In this document: piece by piece, positions 10,412 to 21,065 of the stretch | How positions within the stretch are numbered: the stretch's first letter is position 1 | How the letters are laid out: every line of letters starts with the position of its first letter | NCBI GenBank assembly: GCA_018136815.1 | Contig: CM030937.1 | Location: 4,834,226 to 4,898,225 of the forward strand | DNA from: Isochrysis galbana | Lineage: Eukaryota; Haptophyta; Isochrysidales; Isochrysidaceae | Direction of reading: 5' to 3' | DNA: 64,000 nt | The notes under the pieces: generated by a model | The model's database searches: none | Told to the model about the DNA's origin: nothing | What the model saw: the letters and a program-made list of their open reading frames with translations, nothing else | Translations under genes and position numbers: made by a program

Positions 10412-11058
10412 CGGCCACATTCGCATGTAGTGAGGTGAACATCGTGCTTGAGAGGCCCCTGCACATGGATAAATATGTCGGGTGCCCTGATCATCGTGAA
10501 ATTTGCCGTTGAGTGCTTGGGGAAAATTACTACGGCCAAAAAAGTCAATCACCTTGAAGTTTTGTGAGCTCTAGCGAGCTCGTGCTGGGTTGTAGTTGCG
10601 CATTTGCTCCAATGTGCGATGCTACAAAAACTTTTGGTGCCGGCTTCAAGCTTATAGGAGGTCATCACTCACGCAAACACCGCCTACATCGCCCTGATTC
10701 CTAACTATCTCCCCTTTCTGCTTGCTCCCCCTTGTTGCGGGTAGCAGGTAGGCGGGGGAGTCCGTCCCCGCGTCCGAGAGGGTCGGTTCCCCCCCTCTCG
10801 TCCGCCGGGGTCCCCCGAAGATCCATTTCGGCCAAACGCCCACCTCAGCGGCCTTCTCCCCCCCCCCCCCCGCTTTTTTTGGTATGCCCCGAGAGGCACT
10901 GCCCCGAGGCCGCGGGGGGAGATCCCCCTCGTTTCTCCGTGCGGCCTCTAGGTCCCCCTTCCTTGTTTCTTACCCACCCCGCCCCGTTCACTTCCTTGTA
11001 CGTTCCCGCGCCCCTCTCCCTTTTATCTTACCCTTTTCCCGCCACGCCTTCCGACCCG
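10412..11058. other. Intergenic, C-rich
   Basis: Holds a C run near 10860 and a pyrimidine-rich tract from 10920 to 11050. No gene recognised. Confidence 0.4.
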
Positions 11059-11071
11059 ATGTCTGACGCTT

Positions 11072-11674
11072 GTGACCCCCAGCACCGTGACCCTTCCGTG
11101 TGCTACTCCCCGCCCCACGCCCGGATACCGCACCTACGAGGAGATCCGGAGCCCAGCCCTCAAGTTCTGCGAACACATGGAGGAGGGCATGAACGGCGCC
11201 ATTCTGGCGATGCTGCTCGTCACAGCCTCCGGCATGGGCCGTGGATGTGGCGACTTCCGCGTGGATTTGGCCGAGGAACGCTACCCGTCGATGTGGGCAC
11301 TCATCGCTCATCGAGCCATACATGGCGGCCGTTGGTGCAAGGCAAAGCTCATGCTCGTCGGCGACTACTCCGACGAGTACGACAGGATCCCAAAGACTAA
11401 ATACATTGGAGATGAGGCCGCCGTCGCGTACCTCTGCATGGAATACATTACGGCGGTCGCGTACGCTGAAACGACTCCCATGGTGCAAGTGCGCCGAGCA
11501 GCTGGCAAACTCTATATGGAGAACCAGAAGGCCGTCCTCGCACGCATCACGGACCTCGCCACCCAAGATCAGCCCAGCGACATCGTCGCCTGCCAGCAGA
11601 ACGACATCGACAATAGGATCGAGGATGAGGGATGTGAGAAAAAGACGAAGAAGATGAAAACTCAGCCTGCGTAG
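11072..11674 (+). CDS. Unknown conserved protein with a second, deleted copy in the window
   Basis: An open frame up to 200 codons with no in-frame ATG before 11177, so either translation starts there (about 165 aa) or an upstream exon is missing. I do not recognise the family. The N-terminal part (FCEHMEEGM, AILAMLLVT, GMGRGCGDFRVDL) is repeated at 20344-20500 on the other strand with six conservative replacements. The C-terminus is Lys-rich (EKKTKKMK) and could be a nuclear signal. Being inside a repeated unit, it may belong to a mobile element. Confidence 0.5.
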   Translation: MTPSTVTLPCATPRPTPGYRTYEEIRSPALKFCEHMEEGMNGAILAMLLVTASGMGRGCGDFRVDLAEERYPSMWALIAHRAIHGGRWCKAKLMLVGDYSDEYDRIPKTKYIGDEAAVAYLCMEYITAVAYAETTPMVQVRRAAGKLYMENQKAVLARITDLATQDQPSDIVACQQNDIDNRIEDEGCEKKTKKMKTQPA

Positions 11675-11847
11675 CTGGGGGTTACCGTGTGTGTGTGGGG
11701 GGGAAGTTGCTATGCGCACGCGCCGCGTCCTTGTATGTCGTGATTAGCTTTGTACTCATCTTCGAAATAATAATACTCACTGGAGGATAAAAAGAAAACA
11801 GGCATTCTGGGTGAAAAAAATCACCTGGCCCTCTTTTGACGGAACGC
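11128..11847 (+). repeat. Repeat unit carrying an unknown gene, copy 1
   Basis: This stretch matches 20137-20500 (minus), which lacks the central ~330 bp. Similarity starts at gcacctacgaggag and ends at the string tttgacggaacgcgac. The same end-string (as gtcgcgttccgtcaaa) occurs once more by itself at 19926, so it may be a true terminus of a mobile unit. No inverted terminal repeats were found. Confidence 0.6.
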
Positions 11848-12086
11848 GACTTTATTGATGGTTGATGGCTCACGCTCTACCTTCTTAGTATGTATTATGT
11901 GCAAGAATATGGTAAATATGCTATCGATGATACCTGGGCTAGCTAGCATGAATGACGACTTGGTAACAGCAGGCCAAAGAGACGTGTGAGTGAGGAGAGC
12001 AATACCGAAAAGAGGATCTGCCGTGCAATCTCTAGCACGTGCAAATACATGCTGGAGAGAGCCGTCATTATGATATTTCCATTCGT

Positions 12087-13061
12087 CTACCCGCATGATG
12101 ACACTCGTAAATCACGGGTTGTGCGTAATATGGCACTGACATCAGCTCCCTCTTCCCACAGTCGCAAGCAGCCATCATTGTCAGCATATCTTAGCTGCAT
12201 CGATTGCATGCCGCCAAGTTCGGAGTCGCAGTCAATCAATAGAGCAAAGGCGAGCTCTGCAATCCTGCTCCGAAGCTGTACCTCGGAAGTGATAGCAGCA
12301 ACGTTTGTTAGTGCCCCGTGCTCTTGAATCGCGCCATGCAACTCGAACGTGACTGGCAATACACCCACGGCGTCATCAGGACACGCCTCGAGATCGGCAA
12401 CATAGCTCGTCTTCAACCTCCTCTGCGAATGCATCATTCGCAAGACAGCAGCACAGATCACAACTAGCAACAATAAAGCACACGCCACCTCTAGACTAGC
12501 ACCAGTAGCCCTGCGATTTCGAGCAGAAGTGCCACTCTGATGGCCGCGCTGTTGCTGGGAATCCTGAGAGGGATGAAAATGTGTACGATTAGGCGGAAGG
12601 CGCGACTGGATGTGTGGCGCTCGACGTCGGTCTTGCCCCCCACAGATTGGCTCGCACCACCTCTTTGGCAGGGATGGGGGCAGCGGCGGCGATGGGGGTG
12701 ATGGTGGGGGAAGCGGCGGGAACGGTGAATATGGTGGCCAGGGGGGTGAGTGCGGCGGGTGAGGAGAAGATGGAGGCAGGATGGGCGGGGCAGGCGGCGA
12801 CGGCGACGGCGGCGGAGGCGAAAGGACTGGCCAGCTGCAGTAGCGGAAGCTGGCGCTGCAGTGGTGGCATGCATGCGCCGAGCGGTGGCAAAACGACGTC
12901 TGTGTGGAGTTGTGCTGACTGCCGAACGAGCGGCAGCCTTTCGGCTGGCGGTAGTCGCACGATTCGGCAAACGGAGTGAAGCAGCACAGTCCCGGGAGCG
13001 ACTCGACTATTGGCAGCTTAGTGAAAATGCTGAGCGGGACCGAGCTAACCTGCGGCGCCAT
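12087..13061 (-). CDS. Proline-rich single-pass membrane protein
   Basis: The frame from the ATG at 13061 gives about 324 aa; an ATG at 13256 would add 65. The layout is an N-terminal Cys-rich part (about ten Cys within residues 20-80), a long Pro/Ser stretch (PPPPSPSPP, PPLPPPSPPSPPLPP), a basic linker, one strong membrane segment (LEVACALLLLVVICAAVL) followed by RRLK as stop-transfer, and a ~110-residue tail with an acidic patch. Such Pro-rich ectodomains occur in algal cell-wall proteins (pherophorin-like) and surface receptors. No enzyme motif is visible. The tail probably faces the cytoplasm. There is no sign of introns. Confidence 0.6.
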   Translation of the reverse strand: MAPQVSSVPLSIFTKLPIVESLPGLCCFTPFAESCDYRQPKGCRSFGSQHNSTQTSFCHRSAHACHHCSASFRYCSWPVLSPPPPSPSPPAPPILPPSSPHPPHSPPWPPYSPFPPLPPPSPPSPPLPPSLPKRWCEPICGGQDRRRAPHIQSRLPPNRTHFHPSQDSQQQRGHQSGTSARNRRATGASLEVACALLLLVVICAAVLRMMHSQRRLKTSYVADLEACPDDAVGVLPVTFELHGAIQEHGALTNVAAITSEVQLRSRIAELAFALLIDCDSELGGMQSMQLRYADNDGCLRLWEEGADVSAILRTTRDLRVSSCG

Positions 13062-13849
13062 GCGGCCCGCCTCCCTTTCCTCAGTGAGTGGGTGGGTGGG
13101 TGGGGTGGGTGGGGGGGGCGAGGGGCGAGAAGGAGCGACTTCGCCCGCTGCCAGCCACCGCGCGCCGAGAGGGGCAACGGCGCGCTGCCGGGCGCTCCGC
13201 GGATCGGACCGACATATGTTAGCCGTACAATGCGGCGGAGCTTCGAGGCAATTCATTGGCAAAAACAAAACTCACTCAAATTTTCTTACACACTACACGT
13301 TGATATGTAGAAGCACCGCATCCGCCTAGAGTATATAAAATACTCTGGATGCGACAGTTCCACGCCTTAGCCCCGACGATCGAGAATCGAGTCCGAGGCA
13401 CTCAACACGCTTTGTGATTTGTGACACCCAACATCCACACGAGCTGCAAGCCTCCGAAGCACAACACACAACACACTCCCTCTTCTTGCTTCTTGCTTCT
13501 TGCACACTCCCTTCTTGAGGTTGCAGGTTGCCACAACCACAAGTATCACAACAAAGGAACCCATTCCCAGGGCACGGAACACGTTGACACGAGCACACTA
13601 GATGGCATGCCTCTAATGATGCGCGGCGAGCGGCGAGCTCGCTCTCGCTCTCGAAGATTGTCGGCCTTGTCGCGCGCATGCACATTGTAGTTAGAGTAGT
13701 GCCCTTCGTTTGGGCATCTCTGGGCGCGAGGGAGGCTTGGGCTTGGCCGTGGGAGCCATGGGGAACGTTGCGGGCCGCTTCACGAGGCGGGCCGTTCTAC
13801 GAAGCTCATGCCTCTAGAGTAGAGGAAGAGAGAGCGTAGAGAAGGGGGC
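13062..13849. other. Intergenic; short hairpin
   Basis: At 13327-13345 agagtat..atactct is a perfect 7-bp hairpin around ataaa. The rest is CT-rich and contains no recognised gene. Confidence 0.4.
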
Positions 13850-13932
13850 TAGATGTGAGCGAGAGCTCCGCCCACCGAAAAATGGGCAAGTCCCGCGCCT
13901 GTTTACACGAGAAGTCGGGCCGCAATCCATGG
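13850..13932 (+). repeat. Dispersed repeat E2, copy 1
   Basis: Contains gcgagagctccgc, cgcgcctgtttac and agaagtcggg in this order. The same order is found on the minus strand at 63838-63765. It sits about 190 bp upstream of the p24 gene and is probably part of a GC-rich non-autonomous element; in the second copy it lies next to E1-like sequence. Confidence 0.65.
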
Positions 13933-14048
13933 CTCGCGCCCCCAGCCTCCTCTGCCCTCTCGGCGGCCGTTCCTCCGGAAAACTCTGGATCTTTGGGCGG
14001 CGCGGGGGCGGGAGAGAGAGAGAGGCGGGGAGGCGGTATGGAAAAGGT

Positions 14049-14067
14049 GGGGGGGGGGGGGGGGGGG
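14049..14067. repeat. G homopolymer run
   Basis: About 19 consecutive G in the presumed leader of the p24 gene. Similar runs occur at many places in this window (5.4, 10.9, 15.9, 38.6, 47.1, 59.2, 61.4 and 61.5 kb). Confidence 0.8.
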
Positions 14068-14122
14068 GAGGGGAAGGCTCTATTTTCGACTCTTCGTGTG
14101 CGCCGCGCCGCTCTCTTGACCG

Positions 14123-15206
14123 ATGGTGTGCCGATGGGCGCTGAGCGCGGCGCTGCTCGCGGCCATCCTGGCGCCGGGCGCGGGCTTCGGCTTTTCGGTG
14201 GAGGCGGGGAAGCGGCAGTGCTTCGACGAGCTCGCCAAGGCGAGCGAACGCATCGCGGGCGAGTGGAGAGTGCTCTCGGGAGGGGCGCTTGACCTCGATG
14301 TGAAGGAGAGTGCTCGCTTGCGCTATGCGAGGACTCTAGCTAGCCAAAATGCCGTCCTGCCGTCTGGAATGTGCGAAAGACGGGATGGACCGCCGCTCTT
14401 GATGCACCGCTTCACCGCTTCCACCCCTTCTCCCTGGTGTGTTCCACAGCCTCACTCTCATGAGATCCTGCGCTGTTGTTGCAGGTCACCAGCCCGATTG
14501 GTGAACACGTCTACTCTGCCGAGCATGAGGCGGCGGGGTCGTTTGCGTTCTATGCGGCAGATGCGGGGACCTACGTCGTTTGCTTCTCGAATGAACGTGA
14601 AGTGCAGGCGCGTTGCGCTGTCCAAACACCCACACTGGCTGTGTGTTATCCGGCAAGGAGGTCGGATTGGCTTGCCCTTGAGCGCTGCTCTTTCATTTCC
14701 AGGGTTATTGCTGGTGTGACAGGAGAGAAGGGAAGTCAATGCCAAGATCATCGTCGGCGAAGTTGGTGAGGGTGTTGCCTTAGCAAAGGCGGAGCAATTG
14801 ACTCCTCTGGAAGATCGCATTAAGAGCCTCCACTCTTCAATGATCTCCGTTCGTGACTTGCAAGATCAAATGAGAGAGCAGGCATGCCAGAGTCCCAGCC
14901 CACATCCGACGCGCTTGAACGGCAACCGTGTGCGTCCAGTGTTTTCTTCGGCGACGCATAAGGCGCGGCGGCGTCGAGTCTCATCCTCTGTGCCAGCGTA
15001 TATCTATATCTACTCACGCTAGTAGTCGAAGTTGACCTCATGCTTGATAACCTTCTCCACAGGATGAGGCTCGTCAGAAGATGACAACTTCAACCCGGCG
15101 CTGGTTGCTGTGGTTCACGATTCTCGAGGCGTTCGTCCTCGTCGCTGTGTCCCTCTGGCAAATACTTTACCTCAAAAGCTTCTTCGAGGTGCGACGTGTT
15201 GTCTAG
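14123..15206 (+). CDS. p24/TMED family cargo receptor (GOLD domain)
   Basis: Four exons: 14123-14299, 14485-14601, 14723-14881, 15063-15206, giving 198 aa, the normal p24 length. All junctions are phase 0; the third intron has a GC donor (CAG/GCATGC). A signal peptide (~1-22) is followed by the GOLD domain starting FSVEAGKRQCF; the paired cysteines are in KRQCF and VVCFSN. A coiled coil follows (LTPLEDRIKSLHSSM). The C-terminal anchor (WFTILEAFVLVAVSLW) precedes a short tail with FF and a dibasic RR at -4/-3, the usual COPII/COPI sorting signals. p24 proteins cycle between ER and Golgi and help select cargo such as GPI proteins. The subfamily is not assigned. Confidence 0.9.
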
Positions 15207-16012
15207 GCGGCATGCATGACAACTTTGAGTTGGCGATGCAAAAGTTGACACGGGTTCGTTCTCGGTGAGTTTAGTAGTAGATTGACTTTGGTCCATGACT
15301 ACGTCGCGCATCGGCGTTTCAGCTGAAAGCTCCACTGCGATTTTTCCCGCGCCTTGGCTCGTGGTTGTGCGGTGCACGCAATTGGAGGCACACCATAGGC
15401 ATCACAAGTTTTGGCACGGCAAGAGCAAGAGCGAGAGCAAGGGCCGCTAGCCGAACTCGGCAGTAGGGTCTCTCACTTCTCATTCACCAGGATGCGCTCC
15501 CTATGATTTCGCTGCGTTGCACATCGTTGCGCTGGGTACTAGCTGGGCTTGGGGCCGCTGTATTGCGTCGTGTGTTTGTGCGATGTGGATGATGTCGTGT
15601 ATCTTTTATTCTAGAGCATTAAGCGTTTATCCGGCTTGTGGCTCAGGCCTACCAAGGCCGGGCACAACGCAAGAAACGTCGGCATCGCCATGATAGAGGC
15701 GCGCGTCACTATCCAAAGCGTTGAATTACTAGAAAAAGGAAACCACGCCAGCAATGCTAATGTTAACACGAACGAAACAATCACTATGACTAACATCAAA
15801 TGAAGTATAATAAAGACTAGGGCTGATTCATTACTACTAGCATAGGGGGCTGCATTTTTCGACCGTTCTCCATAGCCCAAGAAAAACTCCTGAGGGGCTT
15901 ACCTGCCGCCACGAAAAAATGCCGGGGGAATGGTGGGGTTTAACCCCCCCCCCCCCCTCGCCCCCCCTCAGCACACGCGTCGGGACTCTAACGCATCGGG
16001 AGATGTCAGATG
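15207..16012. other. Intergenic; possible small membrane ORF on minus
   Basis: Minus 15880-15611 is open and very hydrophobic (LVFIILHLMLVIVIVSF) in an AT-richer stretch, but it lacks an ATG at its start and has no recognised homologue. A C run lies near 15950. Confidence 0.3.
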
Positions 16013-16615
16013 TTAAATGTCAGATGTGGCGGCCCGGAGTACGTATTTGGAGTCGAACTTGGAGTGAGGCGTGAGGCTACTGGATGGAAAGACGGGATGT
16101 GAAGGGCCTTGTTTGTGCTCGAAGTTAATCACGGTAACCGCCACCGTGTGGTCCTCACGCGGAAGCTCGACTCGAGGGCGGACGAGTGGTGGGTTCTCTA
16201 GGGCATCGCGGACAGAGAGACGGCCCACTAGCATAGCGTAGCCTTCATGTTCTCGTAGGGCTAGAGGGCTAGGGGAACGCGAACATAAAACATAGCAAAC
16301 GTGCCCTGGTGCCTGGTGGCTTGGTGCAACGCCGGAATCGTGACCGTGTCCTTGGTGTATAGGGGGTACTCGGAGCCACATGACGCCGGCGCTTTGGCGG
16401 CGAATTCATCGGCGGTGTTGAAGAGTGGTTCGGGGATGATTATGATTAGGTTGGTGCCGGTTTCGTGGGCGGCTGCACTCCGGAAGAAGTCGGTGGTGAT
16501 CGGGTTTGTGGACGAGGTGCTGACCAGGGCACAGGTCCCTCTCACGGCACACGCAGTTATCGGCGATGTCGAAACTCGGAATGTGGGGGGACTGAACCTT
16601 TCTCGGTAATGGCAA
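16013..16615 (-). pseudogene. Possible degraded gene, unrecognised
   Basis: Two overlapping minus-strand frames together read like one protein broken by a frameshift near 16260: first TTDFFRSAAAHETGTN and EYPLYTKDTVTIPALH, then LVGRLSVRDALENPP and HTVAVTVINFEHKQG. I know no family for it. A leader-like motif seen upstream of other genes stands at 16672-16695 in the same orientation, which supports a former gene here. Confidence 0.35.
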
Positions 16616-16671
16616 CGATTGGGAGAATGGGAGAATAAGAATAAGGAGTTCGCCTCTGGTGATGGGGGAGC

Positions 16672-16695
16672 GTCAGAGTTTTATTGTTGTGTTAG
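16672..16695 (-). promoter_or_regulatory. Leader-like motif, copy 1
   Basis: On the minus strand it reads ctaacacaac followed by aataaaactctgac, identical over 24 bases to 21366-21389. It lies about 55 bp upstream of the degraded minus-strand frame. Confidence 0.4.
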
Positions 16696-16755
16696 CATAA
16701 CCTTGGTGCTGAGGATCCGTAGCCCTTCGACGGCAACGGAGCCCCTACCCCGCGA

Positions 16756-17272
16756 CAGTGTTGGGGCAACAGTACTGGCACCAGTGTTTGGCGCCAGTGC
16801 CAGTTCCATCTCAACTGGCAACTGGCGCCAACTCGCCAGTTCTCAGCAAATAATGAGCGATGTAAAAAAAAACAATAAAGGAAACAAAAAATACAAGTAA
16901 GGCGCCGCTGGTTGCCAATGGTAAGCTGGTTGCCAATGGTAAGCCCCTACGTCGCGGACGTAGGAGGCCGACCAGATTCGAACCGTGAACCCACACGCGA
17001 CATGATCTCTCAGGTTCACATTAAGCTGCCGGGGTGTGCTTCATCTCCAAAAAAGGGAAAATAACCCTTTACACTGTATAATTTACAATTGGTGACCTTT
17101 CTCCCCCACCCTCTGCCCTCCAGAGCTGGCGCTAGCTGGCATGACCAGCTCTTCCCACCAAAGATCTGGCGCCAGCTCGCAGACCACCGATAGCCGATAG
17201 CTGTCATCAGCTACTGGCGCCAGTGATAGCTCCAACATCGGTGCAAGCTGGCGCGCTGTTGCCCCAACACTG
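16756..17272. mobile_element. hAT-like MITE with 8-bp target duplication
   Basis: The 517-bp element has inverted ends cagtgttggggcaacag (left, 16756) and its mirror at 17272. The 8-mer ccccgcga flanks both ends (16748-16755 and 17273-17280). The interior is built from many copies of ctggcgccag-type palindromes and a direct repeat of gctggttgccaatggtaa at 16907-16943. It has no coding capacity. The ends, size and duplication length fit a non-autonomous hAT element unrelated to the one at 6.7 kb. Confidence 0.9.
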
Positions 17273-17315
17273 CCCCGCGATGGGGTGTGTGCGCGGTTGG
17301 CGCATGGCTCGTCCG

Positions 17316-17457
17316 GTGTATGTGGCTAGGAATTAGGAATGCTAGCTAACAAGATGTCACACGACGCTATAAGTTCTAACGTGCGGTGTATGTGGCTAGG
17401 AATGCTACAATAGCTCAATAGCTAACAAGATGTCCTACGACGCTATAAGTTCTAACG
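17316..17457. repeat. Direct tandem repeat, two units of ~70 bp
   Basis: Each unit runs from cggtgtatgtggctaggaat to cgctataagttctaacg. The second unit carries small insertions. Confidence 0.8.
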
Positions 17458-17699
17458 AGACCCGTCTTCAAAAACTGTTCGATGGCCTACAATATATCTC
17501 TCTTGACTCATCTCTCACGTATTGAGCATTCGATTGTGACTTGGCGCTACCCCTCGCGCTTCGGCGGCGGCAGGTGACTCCCCCCTCTCCCCCCCCTCCT
17601 CCCCACCCCCGGTGGTCCGGACCCCCCTCGGCCCCTCGGTCCGGAACCCAGCCCTTGCCTTGGCGGCGGGGCTCGTGCTGGCTGCTCTCGAGCTCTGTG

Positions 17700-19698
17700 A
17701 TGAGCGACTTGCGAGAGATCGTGCGGCCACCGCATCCGCTTCAGGCGAACAATGCCTCGGGAATCTACTGGGCCAACGGGTGCGTCGGCGGCCGCTGCCG
17801 GCTCTTCGGCCTATCGTTGCCGTGTCGCCACGCACTGCCGCACCACGCACGCCAGTCTGGCTGCTGGGCGCGAGCGCCCGCCGGGTGTGGAGCGAGAACC
17901 CCGGGCGCAAGTGCTGGCTCCAATGCCAGCTTGTCAGCCATGTGGCCATCGCTATCACGAGTCAACTGGACGATGGTATCGGCTCATTCCCCTCTGGTGC
18001 ACACAGATGTCACCAGCTGCCTTGTACACAGCCAGGCGTCCATTGCTAGAACTTGCCCTTTGCCTCTTCCCCAGCACGGCTCGCCATACAGCTCCCGCAT
18101 CTCTCGTGCTGCGCTCGACGGATGGCACATAAGGGTTGCTCATGTCGTGCAAGACAGTTTGAGTGGGCGGTGTGTTGCCTCTGTTGCACTGATGCCTTTT
18201 CAGACTCCTCAACAAGGCATCTGTTTCTCCGCTGGAAACCGGCCTTGCTCCGGTCGTTGTCCCAGGCACGCATCCGTCACCCTCGTGGAGCTTGCATTGC
18301 CGTGCTTTACTTCGCCATCACATTTATGAGCCTTGTGGACCCTCAATGTGCAGCATATGCGCACCGCCACATTGCTTCAGTTGCGACACTTGCCAAAGTG
18401 GCATGCCCTCCTCACACCCTAGGTATGAACGAAACATTGGGCATCAAGCAGAGATTATCCTACCTATGCTTGAGGAGGCAACAGTTTTACGCATGGCGCC
18501 AACCATGCTCCATTGGTCATTCAACCTCACACACTGGTCGCGAGAGCTCATTCGTGTGGTTTGGCCGTTTACACGTGTAGATACTTCTCCTGCTCCACGT
18601 AGGAATTGCCGCGTGTTTCGGCCAATAGGATCCAATGGGGGGCGACGTGGTTGGCTCAGAGTGGCTGCTGCTGCCCCACTTGTGAGATCGGCGGTGCTAC
18701 GGCATTGCGGCATGGTTGAAGACATGACGGGGATGCCAACAAGTGAATCAGGTAGGAAACGATCAGCGGATCAGGGTGCCGAAAGTGAGCGGCTAGCATT
18801 CGCTCCAGGGCGTCAAAATATTTCAGAAGTCCCAACCGGTGCGGCGTCCAGAGCAGAACAAGATGCGAGCGATGAACGAGCGGTAGCGGTAAATGTGCAT
18901 CGGCAGCGTATTGTGGTGCTTTTACGCGGAGGTGCTCCGGGCGGTGAGCCACGGCATTTCGCACACCTTGACCATCTTTTGCAGTTTTTACGAGCCGCGC
19001 TGCCGTTCCACGACTTAGCCGTCGAAAGGGCACAACCAGCAGCGCAGCTTTGTGAGCAGGCGGCGTGGGTGGCTGGTGCCTCCCTGGTCATCTCACCACA
19101 CGGTGCTCACCTCTTGAATGCCCTGTGGATGGACACTGGTGCGACCCTCATCGAGGTAAGCGCCCGCCTCACTCAAGCGTGGCATAGTCTATTCGGACTC
19201 GGTGAAGAGTTCTTGCTTTTTTTAAATGAAGCTTGCGATCCTCGACTCGTTTGCGATCCTCGACTCGTTTGCATCCCCTCACCCTGCTTGCCTGTATTTC
19301 ACACACCCGACAAATTGGCACCCGACAAATAGGGGGGCCAAGCCGTCTTTGCCTATCCCAGCCACTCAATTGGTCGGTGACAGGTGATGCCATGGGGCAT
19401 GTGGGAATATCCCGGCTATCAGAGTCTCTTCCAACGCTCTGGACTCACCTATCATCGCGTCAACTCATCTCGCCCACCGGCCGATGCGCCGCAATGGGTC
19501 GATCCCGACACCAGCAAGGAGCAGTTCAATGAGCTTGAGTGCTACCGCGACTCTAGTTTACGGAGGTACATGAAGGGTTCCTGCCGTCTCTTTTATCGAG
19601 CCGAATCGGAGCTCGTTGTGCCCAAAGGCCAAATGTGTGATGCTCTAAGACCCTTACAAATTGCGTCTTTGGGTGGGGTGCCCACGGTGTGCAAGTGA
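17700..19698 (+). CDS. GT61-family glycosyltransferase (DUF563), 5' exons uncertain
   Basis: Two exons are firm: 18423-19155 and 19384-19698, joined in phase 0 across a GTAAGC..CAG intron. Together they give the C-terminal ~350 aa. The conserved block is LVISPHGAHLLNALWMDTG, ATLIE, then VMPWG after the intron, as in GT61 enzymes (xylosyl- and arabinosyltransferases, EOGT-like). Upstream, NIGHQAEIILPMLEEA fits the N-terminal part of the domain. The 5' exons are unclear. A frame from the ATG at 17700 includes NGCVGGRCRLFG and is likely coding. GT61 enzymes are type II Golgi or ER-lumen enzymes; no membrane anchor could be assigned with confidence. The last 100 residues hold three Cys, possibly disulfide-bonded. 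The intron contains a 17-bp tandem duplication. Confidence 0.78.
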
Positions 19699-20136
19699 CA
19701 ATCCGAAGCTAGCAGCTAGGATAGTCTTACTTGCTACTCTAAATAGGCCCATACTAAGTTCTAAATTTAGTTTATACTTCTACTTAGTAAGTACTTAGTT
19801 GCCTTAGTTCAGCCATACGAGGAAGCGCCCGCAACCTCAGGCCCGTTTTTCTTTCCCGCTCACACCCCACATCTCGGGTATAACTTCTTCTGACCCCCCC
19901 TCTCCCTCCCACCCAGGTCCTAGGTCGCGTTCCGTCAAATCATGGGCACAGTTTCAATTTGAGCCATCAAATTCAAATGTCCATACGCATACGTCCGTTT
20001 ACAATAATATTGATTCTGCTTGATGTTAAGTATGATGAAAGAAAAGACGACGCAAGATGTAATGAGAGAGATCCGTGAAGACCATGAAAATGACGGAACA
20101 CCAATGTGGCAATGTGGGGGGCAGGAGCAGCAAAGT
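19699..20136. other. Intergenic, AT-richer
   Basis: Holds one isolated copy of gtcgcgttccgtcaaa at 19926, which equals the terminus of the repeat unit starting at 20137. No gene. Confidence 0.4.
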
Positions 20137-20500
20137 CGCGTTCCGTCAAAAGAGGGCCAGGTGATTTTATTATCATAAATATACGCTTGTTTTCTTTTTA
20201 GGTAGCCACAATAATATTAATGGTACAAAGCTAATCACGCTCCTCCCCCCCCCCGCCCCTCTCAACACGCGGTAACTTCCAGCTACGCGGGCTGAGTTTT
20301 CATCTTTTTCGTCTTTTTCTCACACCCCTCCTCTTCGATCCTATTGTCGTTCCTTGGCCAGATCCACGCGGAAGTCTCCACATCCACGGCCCATGCCAGA
20401 GGTTGTGACGAGCAGCATCGCCAGGATGGCGCCGCTCATGCCCTCCTCCATGTGTTCGCAGAACCTGAAGGCTGGGCTGCGGACCTCCTCGTAGGTGCGG
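20137..20500 (-). pseudogene. Deleted second copy of the 11-kb unknown gene
   Basis: On the minus strand this copy has RTYEEVRSPAF through FRVDLAKER, then jumps directly to sequence matching the Lys-rich C-terminus. About 330 bp present in the 11-kb copy are missing. The short string gaacg is present at both sides of the missing segment in the long copy, so deletion between microhomologies is likely. The jump lacks GT..AG, so it is not a removed intron. Confidence 0.7.
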
Positions 20501-20541
20501 TGACCGAGTCGCTTAGCGATGAAAACAAAGGGTTTCGTCAA

Positions 20542-20760
20542 TCCCCGCAGGGACGCCGTGCGTGCGCATGGAAGTTTCCGCACGCCGTCACGGATGCGCA
20601 GAAACGGGGTTCGGCAGGCGCATGATGGGATTTCTCTCGGGCTCTCGGGGCCCCCGCGGGGACGCCGTGCGTGCGCATGGAAGTTTCCGCACGCCGTCAC
20701 AGATGCGCAGAAAAGGGTTTCGGCAGGCGCATGATGAGATGTCTCTCATGGAACCTTTGA
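20542..20760. repeat. Tandem repeat, two units of 109 bp
   Basis: Units start at ggacgccgtgcgtgcgcatg (20551 and 20660) and include caggcgcatgatg. They differ at a few positions only. Confidence 0.9.
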
Positions 20761-20866
20761 TGTCATCAAGAGAAAGTAGGAAAAGAGGCGGTATGCCCAT
20801 CAACGAGACCTTGAGAGTTAGAATAGCTCACGGCTAAAAGTAAAAGTCTGTCCTCGTATGGAATAC
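20747..20866 (+). repeat. Dispersed repeat R5, copy a
   Basis: A 120-bp sequence from catggaacctttgatg to cgtatggaatac, matched at 27953-28072 in the same orientation. Landmarks: gagaccttgag and aagtaaaagtctgtc. It slightly overlaps the end of the preceding tandem repeat. Function unknown. Confidence 0.8.
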
Positions 20867-20879
20867 ATCCATCTGACCG

Positions 20880-21065
20880 GCTCGGCTGCGCCGTATTCTC
20901 TCTCTCTTCTCCCCCACTGGCAGGGTTTGTCACTTTAACCTCGGCTGCACCGTTGTCTCTCTCCTCCCCGGCTGGGAGGGTCAGTCAAGGTCCTTCTGAC
21001 CGCTCGGCTGCACCGCTGTCTCGTCTCTCTTCTCTCTCTCCCCTGCTGGGAGGAATTGTCCCTTT
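20880..21065. repeat. Tandem repeat, three units of ~60-68 bp
   Basis: Each unit starts ctcggctgcaccg (or gcgccg), has a CT-rich middle, and ends in a ctgggagg-like block. Confidence 0.8.

Noticed and set aside
16960..17000. Possible tRNA: ggttcgaatc box B on the minus strand
   Set aside because: The flanking bases do not pair as a T stem, no box A is at the right distance, and it lies inside a MITE.
17515..17958. Minus-strand frame opposite the GT61 gene
   Set aside because: Arg/Gly-rich shadow of the plus-strand GC-rich exons.
20880..21065. CRISPR-like spaced repeats
   Set aside because: The units are direct tandem repeats of variable length in a eukaryotic setting, without unique spacers.
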